A stretch of DNA of 64,000 nucleotides, taken from the NCBI RefSeq assembly GCF_001499655.1, contig NZ_LN879502.1:2542001-2606000 (forward strand), read 5' to 3'. Source of the stretch: Candidatus Protochlamydia naegleriophila. Its GTDB lineage: Bacteria > Chlamydiota > Chlamydiia > Chlamydiales > Parachlamydiaceae. The notes beneath the pieces are model-generated. The model ran no database searches, was not told the origin of the DNA, and saw only the letters and a program-made list of their open reading frames with translations. Made by a program: the position numbers and the translations under genes. The first letter of the stretch is position 1; each line of letters begins with the position of its first letter. Below, piece after piece: positions 46,606 through 56,070 of the stretch.

Positions 46606-47388
46606 ATGAACAGAAAGCGATTTTTACATTTTATTACCCTTATGGGAACTGTTTGCGCACTTCAAAGCTGTGCCAGAACAAGCAATGATGTATGGGAAGA
46701 TACCAAATCAGCCGGAAGACATGTTAACCGCGGTGTCAGAGCCTTAGGTGGTAAGCATGGTGATTCCAGACAAATTCGCTGCCGCAACGACTTTGAATGC
46801 ATTGAAGACCAAAATGATTACCCAGAAGGTAGTTTTCAAGACTGCGACTATCAAGACAGCCCATCAAATAGCTGTACATCGAATGCTTATTCTCAAGCCG
46901 ATTTTATTCCTTTAGAAGACCAAGCCAACGATGAAATTGCAATGGCAGATATCCTAGCGCGTCAACCAAGAGAGGCTCCTGGCGAAGCTGGTAGTTCGAT
47001 CCCGGGAATTTCTTATTTTAGAGATCCAAGTACAGTTCCACAATTGGCAGGTATTTTTAGAACCGTTTACTTCGACTACGACAGCAGCTTGATTAAAGGA
47101 CAGGCAAACCTTCAGACAATCCATCAGATTGCTGATTTCATGCGCCGCCACCCCAATTTGTATATCTTCATCGAAGGGCATACAGATGAGAGAGGGCCTC
47201 AAGCCTACAACCTAGCTCTAGGAATGCGCCGCAGCAACGCTGTGCGCAATCTTTTGATTAGCGAAGGCGTTAGTCCCGACAATCTCTTTACGATCTCTTA
47301 CGGAAAAGAGCGCCCAGTCGTCTTAGAAAAGCATGAAGAGGGTTTTTCAAGAAACCGTCGAGCTGAGTTCAAGATTTATGAACGCTAA
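46606..47388 (+). CDS. pal: Peptidoglycan-associated lipoprotein Pal
   Basis: 260 residues. Lipoprotein signal with LQSC lipobox (residues 20-23). A long acidic, Cys-containing linker (about 24-145) is unusual; E. coli Pal has only a short one. The C-terminal OmpA-like domain has TVYFDYDSSLIKGQ, IFIEGHTDERGPQAYNLALGMRRSNAVRNLL and FSRNRRAEFKIY, with the Asp and Arg that bind diaminopimelate. It tethers the outer membrane to peptidoglycan and partners TolB. Confidence 0.95.
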   Translation: MNRKRFLHFITLMGTVCALQSCARTSNDVWEDTKSAGRHVNRGVRALGGKHGDSRQIRCRNDFECIEDQNDYPEGSFQDCDYQDSPSNSCTSNAYSQADFIPLEDQANDEIAMADILARQPREAPGEAGSSIPGISYFRDPSTVPQLAGIFRTVYFDYDSSLIKGQANLQTIHQIADFMRRHPNLYIFIEGHTDERGPQAYNLALGMRRSNAVRNLLISEGVSPDNLFTISYGKERPVVLEKHEEGFSRNRRAEFKIYER

Positions 47389-48121
47389 ATCTCTTTGTTT
47401 CATGGGAGCGCTTTTAGCGTTCCCTCTTTTTGCTTGTTGGAGCGCTCCCTATCCCGCCTATCAAGGTCGGCCGCTTCCTCAACAACCTCCTCAACAAACA
47501 GTGCGCCAACCTGCTATAGACAGCAATGTGGATCCACGCCAGCTTAAAACGGCTGTCGCCGATTTAAAGCACGAATTAAGTAATCACGAAACAGAAATTC
47601 GAATCTTTGAAAACAAATTGCACAATCAGGAAAGTGCATTAGACCACATCAGGCAGCAGATTGTAGATGATTTGCAAGGGCAGAAGGACTATACCCGCGC
47701 CATGAGCGTCAATTTGGAAGGAAAGATCGATACTCTCGATAATGCCGTTAAAGGGGTCATGGCAGATTTGCGTCAAATCAAAGATCAAGCCAATGACTCG
47801 GTAACCATTTTAGGCCAGTATAAGCAGAAGCTTGGGGAACTGGAAAAAATGATTGAGGCTCAAAATCAGCATATGACAAGCTTAGAGAACGCTCTGCATT
47901 CCCTGGTAGATGTCTGGCAAGCCAAAGAAACTGCGGCCCAAGAAATTGCTGCCAAACAGGCTCAAGCTGCTGCCGAGACAGCTAAAACGTATAAAGTCCA
48001 GGCAGGGGATAATTTAGAGAAAATTGCCAAGGCCCATAAAGTGACAGTGCAGATCTTAAGAGACTACAACAATCTTTCAACAGACCGCATCGTCATCGGC
48101 CAAACACTCAAAATTCCCTGA
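47381..48121 (+). CDS. LysM-domain coiled-coil envelope protein (CpoB/NlpD-like position)
   Basis: 246 residues from the ATG that overlaps the pal stop. An export signal (FMGALLAFPLFACWS) ends in a possible lipobox LFAC. Residues about 45-190 form a coiled coil (RQLKTAVADLKHELSNHETEIRIFENKL). The C-terminus is a LysM module: YKVQAGDNLEKIAKAHKVTVQILRDYNNL to IGQTLKIP, which binds GlcNAc-containing glycans. The place after pal resembles ybgF/cpoB in proteobacteria and CT601 in Chlamydia. It probably coordinates murein and Tol-Pal at division. Confidence 0.88.
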   Translation, partial: NAKSLCFMGALLAFPLFACWSAPYPAYQGRPLPQQPPQQTVRQPAIDSNVDPRQLKTAVADLKHELSNHETEIRIFENKLHNQESALDHIRQQIVDDLQGQKDYTRAMSVNLEGKIDTLDNAVKGVMADLRQIKDQANDSVTILGQYKQKLGELEKMIEAQNQHMTSLENALHSLVDVWQAKETAAQEIAAKQAQAAAETAKTYKVQAGDNLEKIAKAHKVTVQILRDYNNLSTDRIVIGQTLKIP

Positions 48122-48937
48122 ATGACCATGCACGGCTCCCTTTCTACCTACCACATTGGGTTGTTTGACTCGGGCGTGGGAGGTTTGACGGTCATGCAAG
48201 AAATTGCCCGTCTGCTTCCCCACGAGAGTCTTCTCTATTTTGGCGACACAGCCAGAGTTCCTTATGGCAATAAAAGCCGAGAAACCATCATCCGCTATAG
48301 CATAGAAAATGCCATTTTTTTGCTAGAAAAGCAGATTAAGCTCCTCGTCGTTGCCTGTAATACGGCCTCAGCCTTTGCACTCCCTAAACTGCGCCAGATT
48401 TTTAATATCCCAATCGTCGGAGTCATCGAACCTGGCGCGCAAAAAGCTGTTTCCGTCACGCGCAATCAGCGCATTGCCGTATTGGGCACGAAAGGAACCA
48501 TTCAGTCAGGTGCGTACCAGCTAGAAATTCAACGCCTCTTGCCACAAGCCACCGTCGTTCCAGTTGCCTGCCCCTTGCTTGTCCCTCTTGTCGAAGAGCG
48601 CTTTCTCAATCATCCGATCACGCGACTCGCAATCAAAGAATACATGAACCAGCTTGAAAAAGCCGAAGTCGATACAATCCTTCTCGGCTGCACCCATTAT
48701 CCCCTTCTCAAAGAGTTGATTCAAGAGCAAGCCGGCCCCCATATCTCTTTGGTGGACTCTGCCTCAACCTGCGCCCAAACAGTGGCACATCTCCTGCAAA
48801 CCCACAAGCTCGAGTCGCCAACCAATCAGGCCACTCACCGCTACTACGTTTCCGACGACCCAGATAAATTCCATGACCTGGGTGAAAAGCTGTTCGGCCA
48901 ACCCCTTCCCCACATCGAACTACAAAAGCCAGAATAA
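48122..48937 (+). CDS. murI: Glutamate racemase
   Basis: 271 residues: IGLFDSGVGGLTVMQEIARLLP, YFGDTARVPYG, VVACNTASAFALP with the first catalytic Cys, and LLGCTHYPLL with the second. It makes D-glutamate for the peptidoglycan stem peptide. The start directly follows the stop of the LysM gene, suggesting one transcript. Its presence with pal, nagZ and the lysozyme-like gene supports real peptidoglycan synthesis here. Confidence 0.96.
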   Translation: MTMHGSLSTYHIGLFDSGVGGLTVMQEIARLLPHESLLYFGDTARVPYGNKSRETIIRYSIENAIFLLEKQIKLLVVACNTASAFALPKLRQIFNIPIVGVIEPGAQKAVSVTRNQRIAVLGTKGTIQSGAYQLEIQRLLPQATVVPVACPLLVPLVEERFLNHPITRLAIKEYMNQLEKAEVDTILLGCTHYPLLKELIQEQAGPHISLVDSASTCAQTVAHLLQTHKLESPTNQATHRYYVSDDPDKFHDLGEKLFGQPLPHIELQKPE

Positions 48938-49546
48938 TTTCATTAAATTCACGTTTAATACAAAACAAGCCATCTTAATAATAAATTAACATGCAAATAT
49001 TATTATAATTCTAATTATCCTTAACAAAATTTACCCTATTACGTTAATAAGAAAAGTACTTTTAAATGGTTAATAGCCAGCTGCCAGAGAATCAGGCAAT
49101 TGATCAGCAGGGCCTCAATCAGCAAGTTGCCCATTATGGATTCTATCAATATGAGTAGAATGGGCAAAAAGTCGCCGAAATCTTGCTCGCATTTAATGAA
49201 GACGAGCATTTGATAGCGCCGATTCGGAGTTGCTGGACAAGCTGATCAACAAATTATCCCAAGTAAATACCAATTGCGTTGCGCAAATCCACACTTGCTC
49301 GCAAAATGAGAAGCCTGTTCTCCGCGTCTTCAAAAAAAGGAGAGAGTCCAATCGATATCCAACAGAAGAGATATCCTATGCGCAAAAGCAGTATATCTTT
49401 ACAGAGGCGATGAATTCATCCCAACGCACAGACATTGCCAATAGGAGTAAATTGATTCAATTGCCACACCAATAACTTAAAAACAGCTTAAAATCAGTTA
49501 TGGCGATGCATGGCTTAAAAATCTACATTGTCAGAAGACAGCAACG
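48938..49546 (+). pseudogene. Decayed gene region
   Basis: An ATG at 49066 starts MVNSQLPENQAIDQQGLNQQ and stops at a TAG after 31 codons. Coding-like sequence seems to continue in other frames (NGQKVAEILLAFNEDEHL, then a 81-codon frame at 49230-49475). The pieces do not match any family I know. I read it as one or two inactivated genes. Confidence 0.35.
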
Positions 49547-50320
49547 ATGATTGAAACAAGATTTAACGAATGGCTGGAAAGCCATCCCCAACTAGAAAGC
49601 CATATCATACCAAAGACTCCTCATTGGGGCAGGCTGATTTGCGCGTGGAATGAACAGCAAACACATGCACGTCTACGCCATTTTTACGTCGCTACTATCG
49701 ATCGAAGAAGCGGCGCTGTTTACTTCGACTGCAGCCCCCTTAAAATTGCCCTCAAATGCTTAGGACTGGCTATCCTTTATCCCATTGAATTGACAATTCG
49801 TACGGTCTATCTGATCTGCTTTCCCGTCTCCTTGCCGATCGATATTGGATGCACTATTTATTATGGAATAAAGGAAGAGCTGCCCGCGCGTGAAATTTGC
49901 CAAAGGGTTGCTCAAAGAATCTACCGAAATGTAATGGATTGCCTTCGCACCCCTATCTATGCCACTACATTGAGCCTGGTTTGTTTGGCAAGCTGCTTCA
50001 TCTTGATCAATCCCAATCATGCTTATGATCTGCGCGCCTTGATTGGCAGCATTGAGGCCTCTTACCGATGGGGCGATTTAGAAAAAGTAACTGCGCCTTG
50101 CTTCCAGCCGTCGGAATATTTCAATGTAGAAAGTGAGCAAAAAGAATACCCCGATACGGTCTATGATGGGGATGATGCCGTTTCGCAGGCTATGTCAAAC
50201 TTTGCCAGATCTAAGATAAAATTCTGGCAAAGCAAGCACAATTTATGTGTAAATGGCTGTATTCTGCCTCATCCAGGCAAAGCCTACGTGACTCCGGGCT
50301 ACGCTTATCTTTTGGGGTGA
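49547..50320 (+). CDS. Putative inclusion-membrane-like (double hydrophobic) protein
   Basis: 257 residues without signal peptide. Hydrophobic stretches lie at about 67-107 (ALKCLGLAILYPIELTIRTVYLICFPVSLPI) and 142-156 (TTLSLVCLASCFILI). The C-terminal ~90 residues are polar and Cys-containing. Paired hydrophobic segments inside a short protein are typical of chlamydial Inc proteins, which insert in the vacuole membrane. No family is recognised, so this is a shape-based guess. A perfect palindrome overlaps the stop. Confidence 0.65.
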   Translation: MIETRFNEWLESHPQLESHIIPKTPHWGRLICAWNEQQTHARLRHFYVATIDRRSGAVYFDCSPLKIALKCLGLAILYPIELTIRTVYLICFPVSLPIDIGCTIYYGIKEELPAREICQRVAQRIYRNVMDCLRTPIYATTLSLVCLASCFILINPNHAYDLRALIGSIEASYRWGDLEKVTAPCFQPSEYFNVESEQKEYPDTVYDGDDAVSQAMSNFARSKIKFWQSKHNLCVNGCILPHPGKAYVTPGYAYLLG

Positions 50321-50343
50321 GTGAAGTCTTAAGACTTCACTCA
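50318..50343. terminator. Perfect 26-base palindrome between convergent genes
   Basis: TGAGTGAAGTCTT followed by its exact complement, no loop bases. It overlaps the TGA of the plus-strand gene and lies 14 bases from the stop of the minus-strand gene. Likely a bidirectional terminator; a protein site is also possible. Confidence 0.6.
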
Positions 50344-50356
50344 TACACCCCGCTTA

Positions 50357-51853
50357 TTACTGGCAGATACCTTCGAAAATCAAGACCGATTTTGGTTGAA
50401 TAGAAGGCAACGTGAAATTTGATATGCCCCCTGCAAAAAATATTTTCGGCCGCCCATTAATCAGCCTAATAGACGATAGTGCGGCTGAAGCGCCAAAATT
50501 TTCAAAGGCAGCTCCATTGGGATCAAAAATAATTGGATACGGCTTCCAGCTTCCATGGCGGCGATGATAAACAAGAATGCCTCCTTGCTGCTCCCCAGCC
50601 GGTCCAGTACGCGAAGAATCTGAAATAATGGCCATATGGCCTTTAATATCTGCCGTGAAATAAGAGGTACGCTTAAAAGGCGTATTGACATCGTCAGAGA
50701 CAATTTTTTGTGCGCGATGCCACTTATCATTTAGCAGATGAAAGAAATAGGCCGCTCCTTGAAAGCGCTCTTCTAATGAGTCGCTAAAGCTTTCCAAGGG
50801 AGCTCCAATGAGAGCCCATTTTCCATCGATGGAAAGAGAACCGCCAAAACTATCCCCGAATTCCACTTGTTGTGCAAGATCCATACTTTCATCGCCTTTT
50901 AACTTTTGAAAGTAGTGCCAATGCTGCTTTTTTTCTGATAGATGAAAAACATAAACAGTCCCATTGCGAGAAATGAAGGGACTAATAGCTGGTACTGAAC
51001 CAACGAGCGAATTTGAAATCAATGCATAGCCATTATTCACGGCCAGATTACCTCCGAACAGCAACAACGAGAGGTTTTCTGGATTTATCAACGTTTGATG
51101 CAGCTCCCAAAGACCGCTCAAGCTATTGCGACGAAAAGCATAAACAGCTCCAGCATTGTCGATTGCTTCATGTGTCACAGGATCATTGACGACTTGAAAA
51201 GGGGCTGCGACGAGCAACCACCCTTTTTCCAAATCTACCGCGTGCTGCAGTCCAAATAAAGCGCCGCTATTGAGATGTTCGAAGCTAAAAGCAGTCAACC
51301 CCTCTAATCCAGGCGTATGGCGATCGATCACTTGCACCAATTCCCAGCGATGAGCCTCTGTGCCAGGTACCTTTTTATGAGAGCGGTGATAGACGAGCAG
51401 TGCACCTGTGTAATCTTTAGCAAGGGGATCTTCCTCATTCAGCGGTGTTCCAATGGCTGAAATGAAAAGAAACTTTCCTTCTGACTTGACACTCAAATTC
51501 CCTACGTTGTCTTCATTGCCGCCAGTCGTCAAGGCTTGAGTAAATTCCCACTGATTGCTGTCATTGTAATAATAGACATAGACGGCTCCTGAGGACAAGG
51601 ATGAATCAGAAACAGCGCTCTTATCTGCTATAAATAAGTAGCGCCCATTAAAAGCCACGGAATTGCCATAGTCATTTCCTCCAATAGGATTCAGAAGAAG
51701 ATTGGGACTCTCAAGAGTGGCTGTTTTGGCATAATCTGGCCTGCAGCGGTGCCGCATGGCAAAAGCTGGATCGCTCTCCACTTCTTCTGAAACTAAAAAA
51801 GAATGTCCAAATAAAACTGTAAGTGCCGTCATGCAATATAGAAATAAACGCAT
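50357..51853 (-). CDS. Exported FG-GAP-like beta-propeller protein
   Basis: 498 residues from the ATG preceded by GGAGG. Signal peptide: LFLYCMTALTVLFGHSFLVS. The rest holds about seven repeats of the form G-x-S-V/L-x-hydrophobic-x-G-x-x-hydrophobic-hydrophobic-hydrophobic-(A/S)-x-(P/D/A), then GAVYVYYYN, GALLVYHRS, GAVYAFRRN, GTVYVFHLS, GAAYFFHLL, GGILVYHRR. This is the integrin-alpha/FG-GAP propeller pattern. Related bacterial proteins are secreted or surface exposed; ligand unknown. The in-frame start 13 codons upstream lacks a site. Confidence 0.75.
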   Translation of the reverse strand: MRLFLYCMTALTVLFGHSFLVSEEVESDPAFAMRHRCRPDYAKTATLESPNLLLNPIGGNDYGNSVAFNGRYLFIADKSAVSDSSLSSGAVYVYYYNDSNQWEFTQALTTGGNEDNVGNLSVKSEGKFLFISAIGTPLNEEDPLAKDYTGALLVYHRSHKKVPGTEAHRWELVQVIDRHTPGLEGLTAFSFEHLNSGALFGLQHAVDLEKGWLLVAAPFQVVNDPVTHEAIDNAGAVYAFRRNSLSGLWELHQTLINPENLSLLLFGGNLAVNNGYALISNSLVGSVPAISPFISRNGTVYVFHLSEKKQHWHYFQKLKGDESMDLAQQVEFGDSFGGSLSIDGKWALIGAPLESFSDSLEERFQGAAYFFHLLNDKWHRAQKIVSDDVNTPFKRTSYFTADIKGHMAIISDSSRTGPAGEQQGGILVYHRRHGSWKPYPIIFDPNGAAFENFGASAALSSIRLINGRPKIFFAGGISNFTLPSIQPKSVLIFEGICQ

Positions 51854-52000
51854 TAAACCTCCGGTCTGGTGGATGGTATCTTTTGATATCAAGCTGATGC
51901 AAACATCCTTAATTTCTAATAAACAGTCGGATACGTTTAAAGCAGGGCTCTCAAAAAAACCGAAATGAAGAAATTAAGAAAGATAGTTATGAATGATCAA

Positions 52001-52486
52001 TCATTTTTTTGAAAAGCAAAAGATTCCCGAATAGCGAAGCCATCCAAGAAGGGCAAGAATCAAAACGACACCCACAATTGTCCACAAAGGAAAAGGCTTT
52101 GAGGAGAGAAGGATCGCTTGTTCCAATACATACAATTGAACCAGCTCTCCCCGGGCATCAAAGAGTGGCTCCCTTTTCAACACGCCCTGAACGGTGACGG
52201 CTCGATGCGTCAATGCCTCTTTAGCGATCTCCCCCTTCACAAAAATCTGCTCCGACACTTTGGAAGAGGTCCCAATACAGCAACTCTTTAGGTCAGGCTG
52301 TGCAGCCAATACAAGCGATTGGGAAGGAGTTTGATAAAGAAATCCCCTCATATGAATGACTCTTGGAAATTCCTGCTCAAGGCTTGACTGCTCGAGAGAA
52401 TCAAAGGTTAGAAAGAGCGGTGCATGGGCAGACACTAAAAGCAGCCAGATCCCCACTATCCCGCTTTTTAACCAAGTCGTATTCAT
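52001..52486 (-). CDS. Small membrane-anchored protein, OB-fold-like exported domain
   Basis: 161 residues, ATG preceded by AGAGGA. N-terminal helix (IVGIWLLLVSAHAPLFL) and C-terminal helix (LWTIVGVVLILALLGWL) flank an exported domain with MRGFLYQ, LKSCCIG, IFVKGEI, AVTVQGVLKREP. The strand pattern and CC pair resemble small OB-type domains, but I name no family. It lies upstream of metK on the opposite strand. Confidence 0.7.
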   Translation of the reverse strand: MNTTWLKSGIVGIWLLLVSAHAPLFLTFDSLEQSSLEQEFPRVIHMRGFLYQTPSQSLVLAAQPDLKSCCIGTSSKVSEQIFVKGEIAKEALTHRAVTVQGVLKREPLFDARGELVQLYVLEQAILLSSKPFPLWTIVGVVLILALLGWLRYSGIFCFSKK

Positions 52487-52619
52487 TTGTCCTCTAAATA
52501 AAATTGTGCAGGTCAATCAAATCAGTCATTTTTCACGGCTCAAAAAGTTTCTTGAAATTAATTGTAAACGAGTCGATGGTGTTTTTTATATTCAAAAAAT
52601 TATATAGCGAGCTTAAACC

Positions 52620-53804
52620 ATGAGTCATTTTCTTTTCACGTCAGAATCGGTCTCTATCGGTCATCCGGACAAAATTGCCGATCAAATTTCCGATGCCATT
52701 TTAGATGCGTGCCTGTCAGGTGATCCCAACTCCCGCGTCGCTTGTGAAACGCTAGTTTCTCGAGGACTTGTCTTGGTTGCAGGGGAGATTACGACCCATG
52801 CCGCAATCGACTATCAAGACATTGTCAGAAAAACCATTAAAGAAATTGGATATGATCATCCCGAGCTCGGATTCGACTATCAATCGTGCGGCGTTATTAC
52901 CTCCATCAACAAACAATCACCAGATATTGCTCAAGGGGTCAATGAAGAGCAAAATCCCTATAAAGAACAGGGAGCTGGCGACCAAGGACTCATGTTTGGC
53001 TATGCCTGCGACGATACCCCCCAGTACATGCCTCTCCCCTTGATGTTAGCCCATGCCATTGTGCGGGAACTGCGTCAAAAAAGGCAGCGCAATGTCTTAA
53101 CCTATCTAAGGCCAGACGCCAAGTCGCAAGTGACCGTCGAATACGATGACAACCATCACCCCGTCCGCGTCCACACAGTCGTCTTATCGACCCAACACAG
53201 CGAAGATATCGATCAGGCAGCGCTCGTCAAAGAGATGAAAGAACTGATCCTGCACGTCATTCCAGCCGAGCTCATCGATGAAAACACCCTCTTTTACATC
53301 AATCCAACAGGGCGCTTCGTCATTGGTGGCCCGGCAGGTGACTGCGGATTGACTGGACGAAAAATCATTGTGGATACATATGGAGGAATGGGAAGACATG
53401 GAGGAGGTGCCTTCTCCGGAAAGGACCCTTCTAAAGTCGATCGCTCGGCCTGCTATGCCGCCCGCTACATCGCCAAAAACATTGTGGCAGCCAAATTAGC
53501 CAAGCGCTGTGAAGTGCAGCTGTCATACGCAATCGGAATGCCTCGTCCCATCTCCATCAAGGTGGATACATTCGGAACCGGTACCATCAGCGAAGAGCTG
53601 CTCAGCCGCATCATTCCTCTTGTTTTCAATTTGAGTCCCAAGGGAATCATTCAAATGCTCGACCTCAAGCGTCCCATCTACCGTCAAACGGCTTATGAAG
53701 GACATTTTGGAAGGGAAGAACCCAATTTTAAATGGGAAAAAACAGACCGCATTCCGGCCCTGCTCAATGCCATCAAGCAAGAGTCTTTCCTCATGCATAC
53801 CTAA
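52620..53804 (+). CDS. metK: S-adenosylmethionine synthetase
   Basis: 394 residues: [24 protein letters not shown], the ATP/Met loop [40 protein letters not shown], and [16 protein letters not shown]. It makes SAM from methionine and ATP. C. trachomatis lacks metK and imports SAM, so this organism retains synthesis and can supply the methyltransferases at 9224 and 12798. No SAM riboswitch was recognised upstream. Confidence 0.97.
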   Translation: MSHFLFTSESVSIGHPDKIADQISDAILDACLSGDPNSRVACETLVSRGLVLVAGEITTHAAIDYQDIVRKTIKEIGYDHPELGFDYQSCGVITSINKQSPDIAQGVNEEQNPYKEQGAGDQGLMFGYACDDTPQYMPLPLMLAHAIVRELRQKRQRNVLTYLRPDAKSQVTVEYDDNHHPVRVHTVVLSTQHSEDIDQAALVKEMKELILHVIPAELIDENTLFYINPTGRFVIGGPAGDCGLTGRKIIVDTYGGMGRHGGGAFSGKDPSKVDRSACYAARYIAKNIVAAKLAKRCEVQLSYAIGMPRPISIKVDTFGTGTISEELLSRIIPLVFNLSPKGIIQMLDLKRPIYRQTAYEGHFGREEPNFKWEKTDRIPALLNAIKQESFLMHT

Positions 53805-53862
53805 AAGTGCGCCTTTTTCAGCAAACAATGGAGAGGAGGCCTACGCCTCCTCCAATCGTTTT

Positions 53863-54651
53863 TTAGTAGTCGAGATCAGGCGAGCATGCATTCGGACATT
53901 CCCAACCAATCTGTCTCTCCTCTTCCTGTCTTCTAAGCTCTTCAGCTTCTTCTGCTTCCTGAACTTTCCTTACACCATATTCAAACACTTCTCTTTTGGT
54001 TGCATTAGGATTGCGGTCCAAGCATTCACTTTCATAATATTCTAGATCTCTTTTCTGTGAACCTCTGAAACATGTATGCATAAACGTTCCAGTTCCAACC
54101 GTCCCAAAAGCAAGCCAAGGAAGTATAGAGGGGTTTACTGCTGATAAACCTAAGGTAATTGCGGTTTCTAGTGTCGATCCCCAAAAAATAGGAGATACAA
54201 GTACTGATGTCAGTATACTTCCCCCAAGACGATTTAAACCACCATTGATGTATGTATCTCTAAGTTGGTCGACTTTTTTCGCATCCTCTTCGAGTTCTAT
54301 ATTTCTTACACGCTGAGCCAATTGTGCATTTTCAGTCTGCACGTTCACCAGATTTTGGCTTAATTGTTGATTGTGATTTTCTGTTCCTGCGACTCTTTGT
54401 TCCAATGTCTCCTTTTCACGTTCGAGTTCACCAACACGGCCATGCAGCTCACCAACACGGCCTTGCAATGCTAGGTTGTCACGCTGTAATCCTTGTATAG
54501 CGTGGATTCCTCTAATGGCTATTTCAGTTAATGTACCAACATGTACTGCAAGCTGACGGTTTTGATTGGCCAACTGATCCATTTGCTGTTGCGGATCTGC
54601 TGGAACTGGTACGAGTTGTTGCGGATCTGCTGGAACTGGTACGAGCTGCAT
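53863..54651 (-). CDS. Coiled-coil protein with paired hydrophobic segments, Inc-like
   Basis: 262 residues; ATG preceded by AGGAGA. The N-terminus is a perfect duplication of LVPVPADPQQ. A coiled coil follows (about 25-135, with RVGELHGRVGELE and EQRVAGTENHNQQLSQNL). Two hydrophobic segments lie at about 142-190 (LGGSILTSVLVSPIFWGS and ILPWLAFGTVGTGTF). The tail is Glu/Arg-rich. Coiled coil plus double hydrophobic domain resembles Inc proteins that tether host membranes. No homologue is recognised. Confidence 0.7.
   Translation of the reverse strand: MQLVPVPADPQQLVPVPADPQQQMDQLANQNRQLAVHVGTLTEIAIRGIHAIQGLQRDNLALQGRVGELHGRVGELEREKETLEQRVAGTENHNQQLSQNLVNVQTENAQLAQRVRNIELEEDAKKVDQLRDTYINGGLNRLGGSILTSVLVSPIFWGSTLETAITLGLSAVNPSILPWLAFGTVGTGTFMHTCFRGSQKRDLEYYESECLDRNPNATKREVFEYGVRKVQEAEEAEELRRQEEERQIGWECPNACSPDLDY
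54588..54647. repeat. 30-bp tandem repeat, two copies
   Basis: Two copies of a 30-base unit, nearly identical (one difference in the last bases), encode the duplicated LVPVPADPQQ at the start of the coiled-coil protein. A recent in-frame duplication. Confidence 0.9.
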
Positions 54652-54860
54652 AATAGTTCTCCTAAAATTGTATAAGTTTTAATGTAAAAACAATTTATCA
54701 TATGAACTGAAAGAATCTTTGAAAGTAAAGATTTTACTTTCATTTTTGACTGCATATCTTATAAAAAAATTTTGCAATTCGATCAAGTTTAAAATTATTT
54801 TTTATTCTACATTAAAATACCCAGTATGATAAATTAGGCCTTCACAAAAGGAACAATTCA

Positions 54861-55898
54861 ATGATTATTGCAACCATTCATTCGGCTTTTCAATCATCAA
54901 TTCCCTTTGCAGAGCGTCTTTTACCCTCACTAACATCCCGCTAAAAAACAATAGCGGCTATTGCAGCAGCTATTTTTGCCGCTATTGCACTCACCACTTT
55001 TGTTTATCGCCTGTTTGTTCCGAAAAATATCAACATTGCCACACAAGATGAAATCCATAGCCGAATACCGACGCCTTACAACCCTCAACCTTCACAGACT
55101 CATCCTGTGTCTAGTGAGCAGGTTATTCATAATGAAGAATTAAAGCCGTTGCCCTCTTTGGATATGAGTAGCGAATTTCAGGTAATGGGATTATCGGGAT
55201 TGCCAATGACCATTCGCAATGATAAAGATGGCCATCCAATCTACGACCAAACTAGGCTCGATTTCACTGATATCGAGTTAAATACCGAGCAGTTATTGGA
55301 CTATGCTGTCATTAACTATAAAAATACAACCTGCGTAGAAGATGCCAGAATTATTCTCATGGGAGAGCAACATAAAACTCCAAAACATAGAGACTTAGAG
55401 GTGGCTATTATCAATCAATTTGGGAAAGATAGAGATGTTTTTTTATTAGAAGGTACGGAATATGAAGAATTTATTCCAGATCCAAACACCAATTATGGTA
55501 TTTATGGAAACATCTCAAAAAAAATTCACATGCGCGGCTGGGAAGAAAACTTAAGTTTAGGAATAGAATCGCTAAAACTAGTGAAGGGAATAAATACTAA
55601 AAAACTTGAGATCATTACAGAAGAAAAACAGAGTTTTGAACGCGGCATTTCACCCAATCAAGAAAAAATGCAAAAAAGCCACGATGAGGCCTTTGAACTC
55701 TTTCATCAATTCATGGAAATTCTTCACGAGCGCAATAACTTTTTAATCCGCTCTATTAAACGTGCTTCAATAGAACATCCCCACAGTAAAATCTTTGTAT
55801 TTACAGGTAGATTGCATATTTTAGAAGTAGGAACATTCAATTTACTGGATCATATGCTTGAAAATGAAAAATGTGCAGCTCTGCTTTTTAAAGAATAA
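54861..55898 (+). pseudogene. First copy of the Tiki/ChaN-like membrane protein, stop at codon 28
   Basis: The start region is nearly identical to the copy at 56071, but CAA is TAA at 54942-54944. The rest remains open to 55898 and keeps the conserved motifs (MGEQHKTP, FLLEG, ERNNFLIRSIKR, GRLHILEVG). Loss of codons 1-28 removes the part before the membrane anchor. A GTG at 55107 could restart translation to give a soluble 263-residue protein, without a clear ribosome site. It also lacks a few residues of the linker present in copy two. Confidence 0.75.
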
Positions 55899-56070
55899 AG
55901 AATGTTTATTCAATCATCAATCCGTCGCAAGTTAACTTGTTATTTCTCTGCGACATTTAAAAATACCAAACTCATTATTTTCCAAATCAATCAAAAAATA
56001 ACAATTAATATTTTATTTCATTTTAAACATACTGATTGGTAAATTGGGCCTTCACAAAAGGAACAATTCA

